From: Nitrosomonadaceae bacterium
Lineage (GTDB): Bacteria; Pseudomonadota; Gammaproteobacteria; Burkholderiales; Nitrosomonadaceae
Length of the DNA stretch: 7,748 nucleotides
Assembly (NCBI GenBank): GCA_919902625.1
Contig: CAKKRO010000154.1
Location: forward strand, 1-7,748
Reading direction: 5' to 3'
The translations under genes and the position numbers were made by a program. The notes beneath the pieces are model-generated. The model was not told the DNA's origin. It saw only the letters and a list, made by a program, of their open reading frames with translations, and made no database searches. Below are positions 6,744 to 7,748 of the stretch, in pieces. Position 1 is the first letter of the stretch, and each line of letters opens with the position of its first letter.

Positions 6744-6920
6744 ATGGGTAACGGGCATGCCGTCGTATCGTCTCATTGCACCATTGAAGAGAACTTAACG
6801 CCGGTCAGATGGATGCTAAGAATAGTTGAAAATACCCACCGTTGGAACTATTTAATGGCAAAATGATTTACTTTTGTCGTTTTCTGCAAGAAAGCTGCAA
6901 AACCCTGACTGATTACTCCA

Positions 6921-6942
6921 TTGCTTGGAAATTCCGAAGCAA
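6921..6942. repeat. Dyad in the leader of the surface-adhesin E-like gene
   Basis: TTGCTT (6921-6926) pairs with AAGCAA (6937-6942); the inner GGAA/TTCC extends the symmetry with a one-base bulge. It lies about 40 nt before the ATG at 6982 and has no T-run after it on either strand, so an operator or leader hairpin is more likely than a terminator. Confidence 0.45.
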
Positions 6943-6981
6943 GGAAAACAGACTTAACCCGCAGATTAGAGTGGATTCCTT

Positions 6982-7365
6982 ATGAAAAAATGTTTACCGA
7001 TTCTTTTCCTGCTTATACTGGTAACACCCGCGCAGGCCAAATGGGTTGAAATAAATTCTGCTGCGAAGCAGGGAGTCACTCATTATTTTGAGCCAGCGAC
7101 CCTGCTCAAGGAAGGTCAGTTTGTAAAAATCTGGGTGTTATCCAGCTACGATGAGAAGCAGAAAGGCGGGCATCATGCCGTTAAAACACGGTATGAGTTT
7201 GATTGCGCCCATCACAAAGCCCGTTCGATCACGATGCTACTGTATCCCGATAAAAAAGCAACAGGGGTCGTCATCGGTGCTCATCATGGAGAATCTCAGG
7301 ACTGGTTTGGTTTCTCGGCCCACTCGATGTTTCGGCATATCGCGGAAACGGTTTGTGTTGATTGA
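6982..7365 (+). CDS. Secreted surface-adhesin E-like protein
   Basis: A 127-residue exported protein. It has a clear signal peptide: MKK, a hydrophobic core (5-14) and a cleavage site AQA^K after A19. The mature part of about 108 residues matches what I know of the surface-adhesin E family (first described from Haemophilus protein E): an opening K-W-V-E-I, a F-V-K-I-W-V-L-S-S-Y strand (47-56), Y-E-F-D-C (71-75) followed by basic residues, a DW (107-108) and a C-terminal T-V-C ending. C75 and C125 probably form a disulfide. Many members in environmental bacteria have no shown adhesin activity, so the name describes similarity only. GTGGA 6 nt before the ATG is a modest ribosome-binding site. 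The gene is divergent from exbB, and a second small exported protein follows on the same strand. Confidence 0.8.
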   Translation: MKKCLPILFLLILVTPAQAKWVEINSAAKQGVTHYFEPATLLKEGQFVKIWVLSSYDEKQKGGHHAVKTRYEFDCAHHKARSITMLLYPDKKATGVVIGAHHGESQDWFGFSAHSMFRHIAETVCVD

Positions 7366-7387
7366 GTAGGCTTGTTATTGAGCACAG

Positions 7388-7417
7388 TTGTGACGCATAA
7401 GCCACTGTGTGTATCAT
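7388..7417 (+). promoter_or_regulatory. Candidate promoter of the right-edge gene, with flanking dyad
   Basis: TTGTGA (7388-7393) and TATCAT (7412-7417) are spaced by 18 nt and match the consensus at four and five positions. The start point would be near 7424, about 20 nt before the GGAG at 7445. A perfect inverted repeat CACAGT (7383-7388) / ACTGTG (7404-7409) brackets the -35 and spacer and could be an operator. It also lies 17 nt after the stop of the preceding gene but lacks a T-run. Confidence 0.4.
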
Positions 7418-7482
7418 GGATCAGTTGAACTTTAGTTGGATACCGGAGAATATATAAACAAATTCGGTTTATAGTAATCGGG

Positions 7483-7748
7483 GTGATTCTTATTATCGGA
7501 TCTCACTCTGCTATTGCGGCTTCTTCGGAGGATATTGATAAACTGACAACTTATGCGACTATCCTAGGCAGGGCAATTGCCTGTGGGAACGACATTGAAG
7601 ATTCGATGTATCGTGTGGGTGTGGGAAAATGGATGGACAGAACATTTCTTCCCGGATCTGTAGATCAAAAGATATATCTTCCGATTTTCATGGAAGGCGT
7701 GCGTTATCACGCTCAGATGCAGAAAGAAGGTGAAAGTCCTGATAGTTG
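7483..7748 (+). CDS. Small exported protein of unrecognised family, partial, start codon in doubt
   Basis: An open frame runs to the right edge without a stop. The coding pattern extends upstream of the GTG at 7483 to about 7456, giving KQIRFIVIGVILIIGSHS and then AIA^ASSEDID, a textbook signal peptide with no ATG in front of it. GGAG (7445-7448) is placed as if a start lay at 7454, where the sequence reads ATAAACAA instead of ATGAAACAA. A single missing G would explain this. As it stands, the available starts are the GTG at 7483, which halves the signal peptide, or the rare ATA (7450) or ATT (7462). The mature part reads R-A-I-A-C-G-N-D, then VGKWMDRTFLPGS, YLPIFMEGVRYHA and KEGESPDS; the last two visible bases TG would allow Cys next. 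I recall similar small unnamed proteins but no function. Confidence 0.65.
   Translation, partial: MILIIGSHSAIAASSEDIDKLTTYATILGRAIACGNDIEDSMYRVGVGKWMDRTFLPGSVDQKIYLPIFMEGVRYHAQMQKEGESPDS

Larger units (their letters stand above)
6600..6981. other. Divergent intergenic region between exbB and the surface-adhesin E-like gene
   Basis: This 382-nt stretch holds the starts of two divergent transcription units. I see a candidate exbB promoter (6716-6743, minus), a small stem CAAGA-AAC-TCTTG (6670-6682) in the exbB leader, a weak plus-strand promoter candidate with TTGAAA (6826-6831) and TTTAAT (6851-6856, 19-nt spacer), and a dyad at 6921-6942. An open plus-strand frame at 6612-6866 has no ribosome-binding site and no recognisable protein features, and I do not call it a gene. 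Confidence 0.6.

Noticed and set aside
6612..6866. Plus-strand open frame of 84 codons between exbB and the adhesin E-like gene
   Set aside because: No ribosome-binding site, no recognisable protein pattern, and it covers the likely exbB promoter and leader.
7383..7409. CACAGT/ACTGTG as a terminator after the adhesin E-like gene
   Set aside because: Only a 6-bp stem with a 15-nt loop and no T-run; it fits the promoter of the next gene better.

Overview
The window looks like chromosomal DNA of a Gram-negative proteobacterium. Encoded features pointing that way are type II secretion (T2SS) components, an ExbB/ExbD proton-channel pair with a TonB-like partner, and small exported proteins. The gene style suggests a betaproteobacterium, perhaps of the Nitrosomonas kind. 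That placement is an impression from remembered protein families, not a computed result.

Left part (1-3528, all minus strand, read right to left): a compact operon gspG - gspF - gspE - start of a GspL/PilM-like gene that runs off the left edge. The genes are tightly coupled: 9 nt between gspG and gspF, a 4-nt overlap between gspF and gspE with a TTG start, and a 20-nt overlap between gspE and the next gene, which has a GTG start behind a strong AGGAGG. Together they give a major pseudopilin, its inner-membrane platform, its ATPase and probably the cytoplasmic adaptor of a type II secretion or MSHA-like pseudopilus machine. Upstream of gspG (3529-3718) lies a candidate promoter overlapped by a long imperfect dyad.

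Middle (3719-4417, minus): a membrane-anchored zinc metallopeptidase of the YugP / Zn_peptidase_2 type, with its own long leader (4418-4677) holding a perfect TATAAT, a perfect TTGACA and small dyads.

Right-middle (4678-6599, minus): operon exbB - exbD - TonB-like gene. ExbB and ExbD overlap by 14 nt and the TonB-like gene follows 10 nt after exbD. The third protein has a TonB architecture (one N-terminal membrane helix, long Pro/Lys linker) but a C-terminal domain that I do not read as the usual TonB_C. This is the least ordinary gene in the window.

Right end (6982-7748, plus): a small secreted protein resembling the surface-adhesin E family, then a second small exported protein cut by the window edge. 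The second gene has no ATG at the expected place. A good GGAG and an exported-protein N-terminus are present, but the sequence looks as if one G of ATG AAA is missing, so translation may start at GTG further in, at a rare codon, or not at all.

No rRNA, tRNA, CRISPR array, insertion sequence or phage gene was seen. Starts were revised for ExbB (6599) and ExbD (5965) from ribosome-binding sites and family fit.
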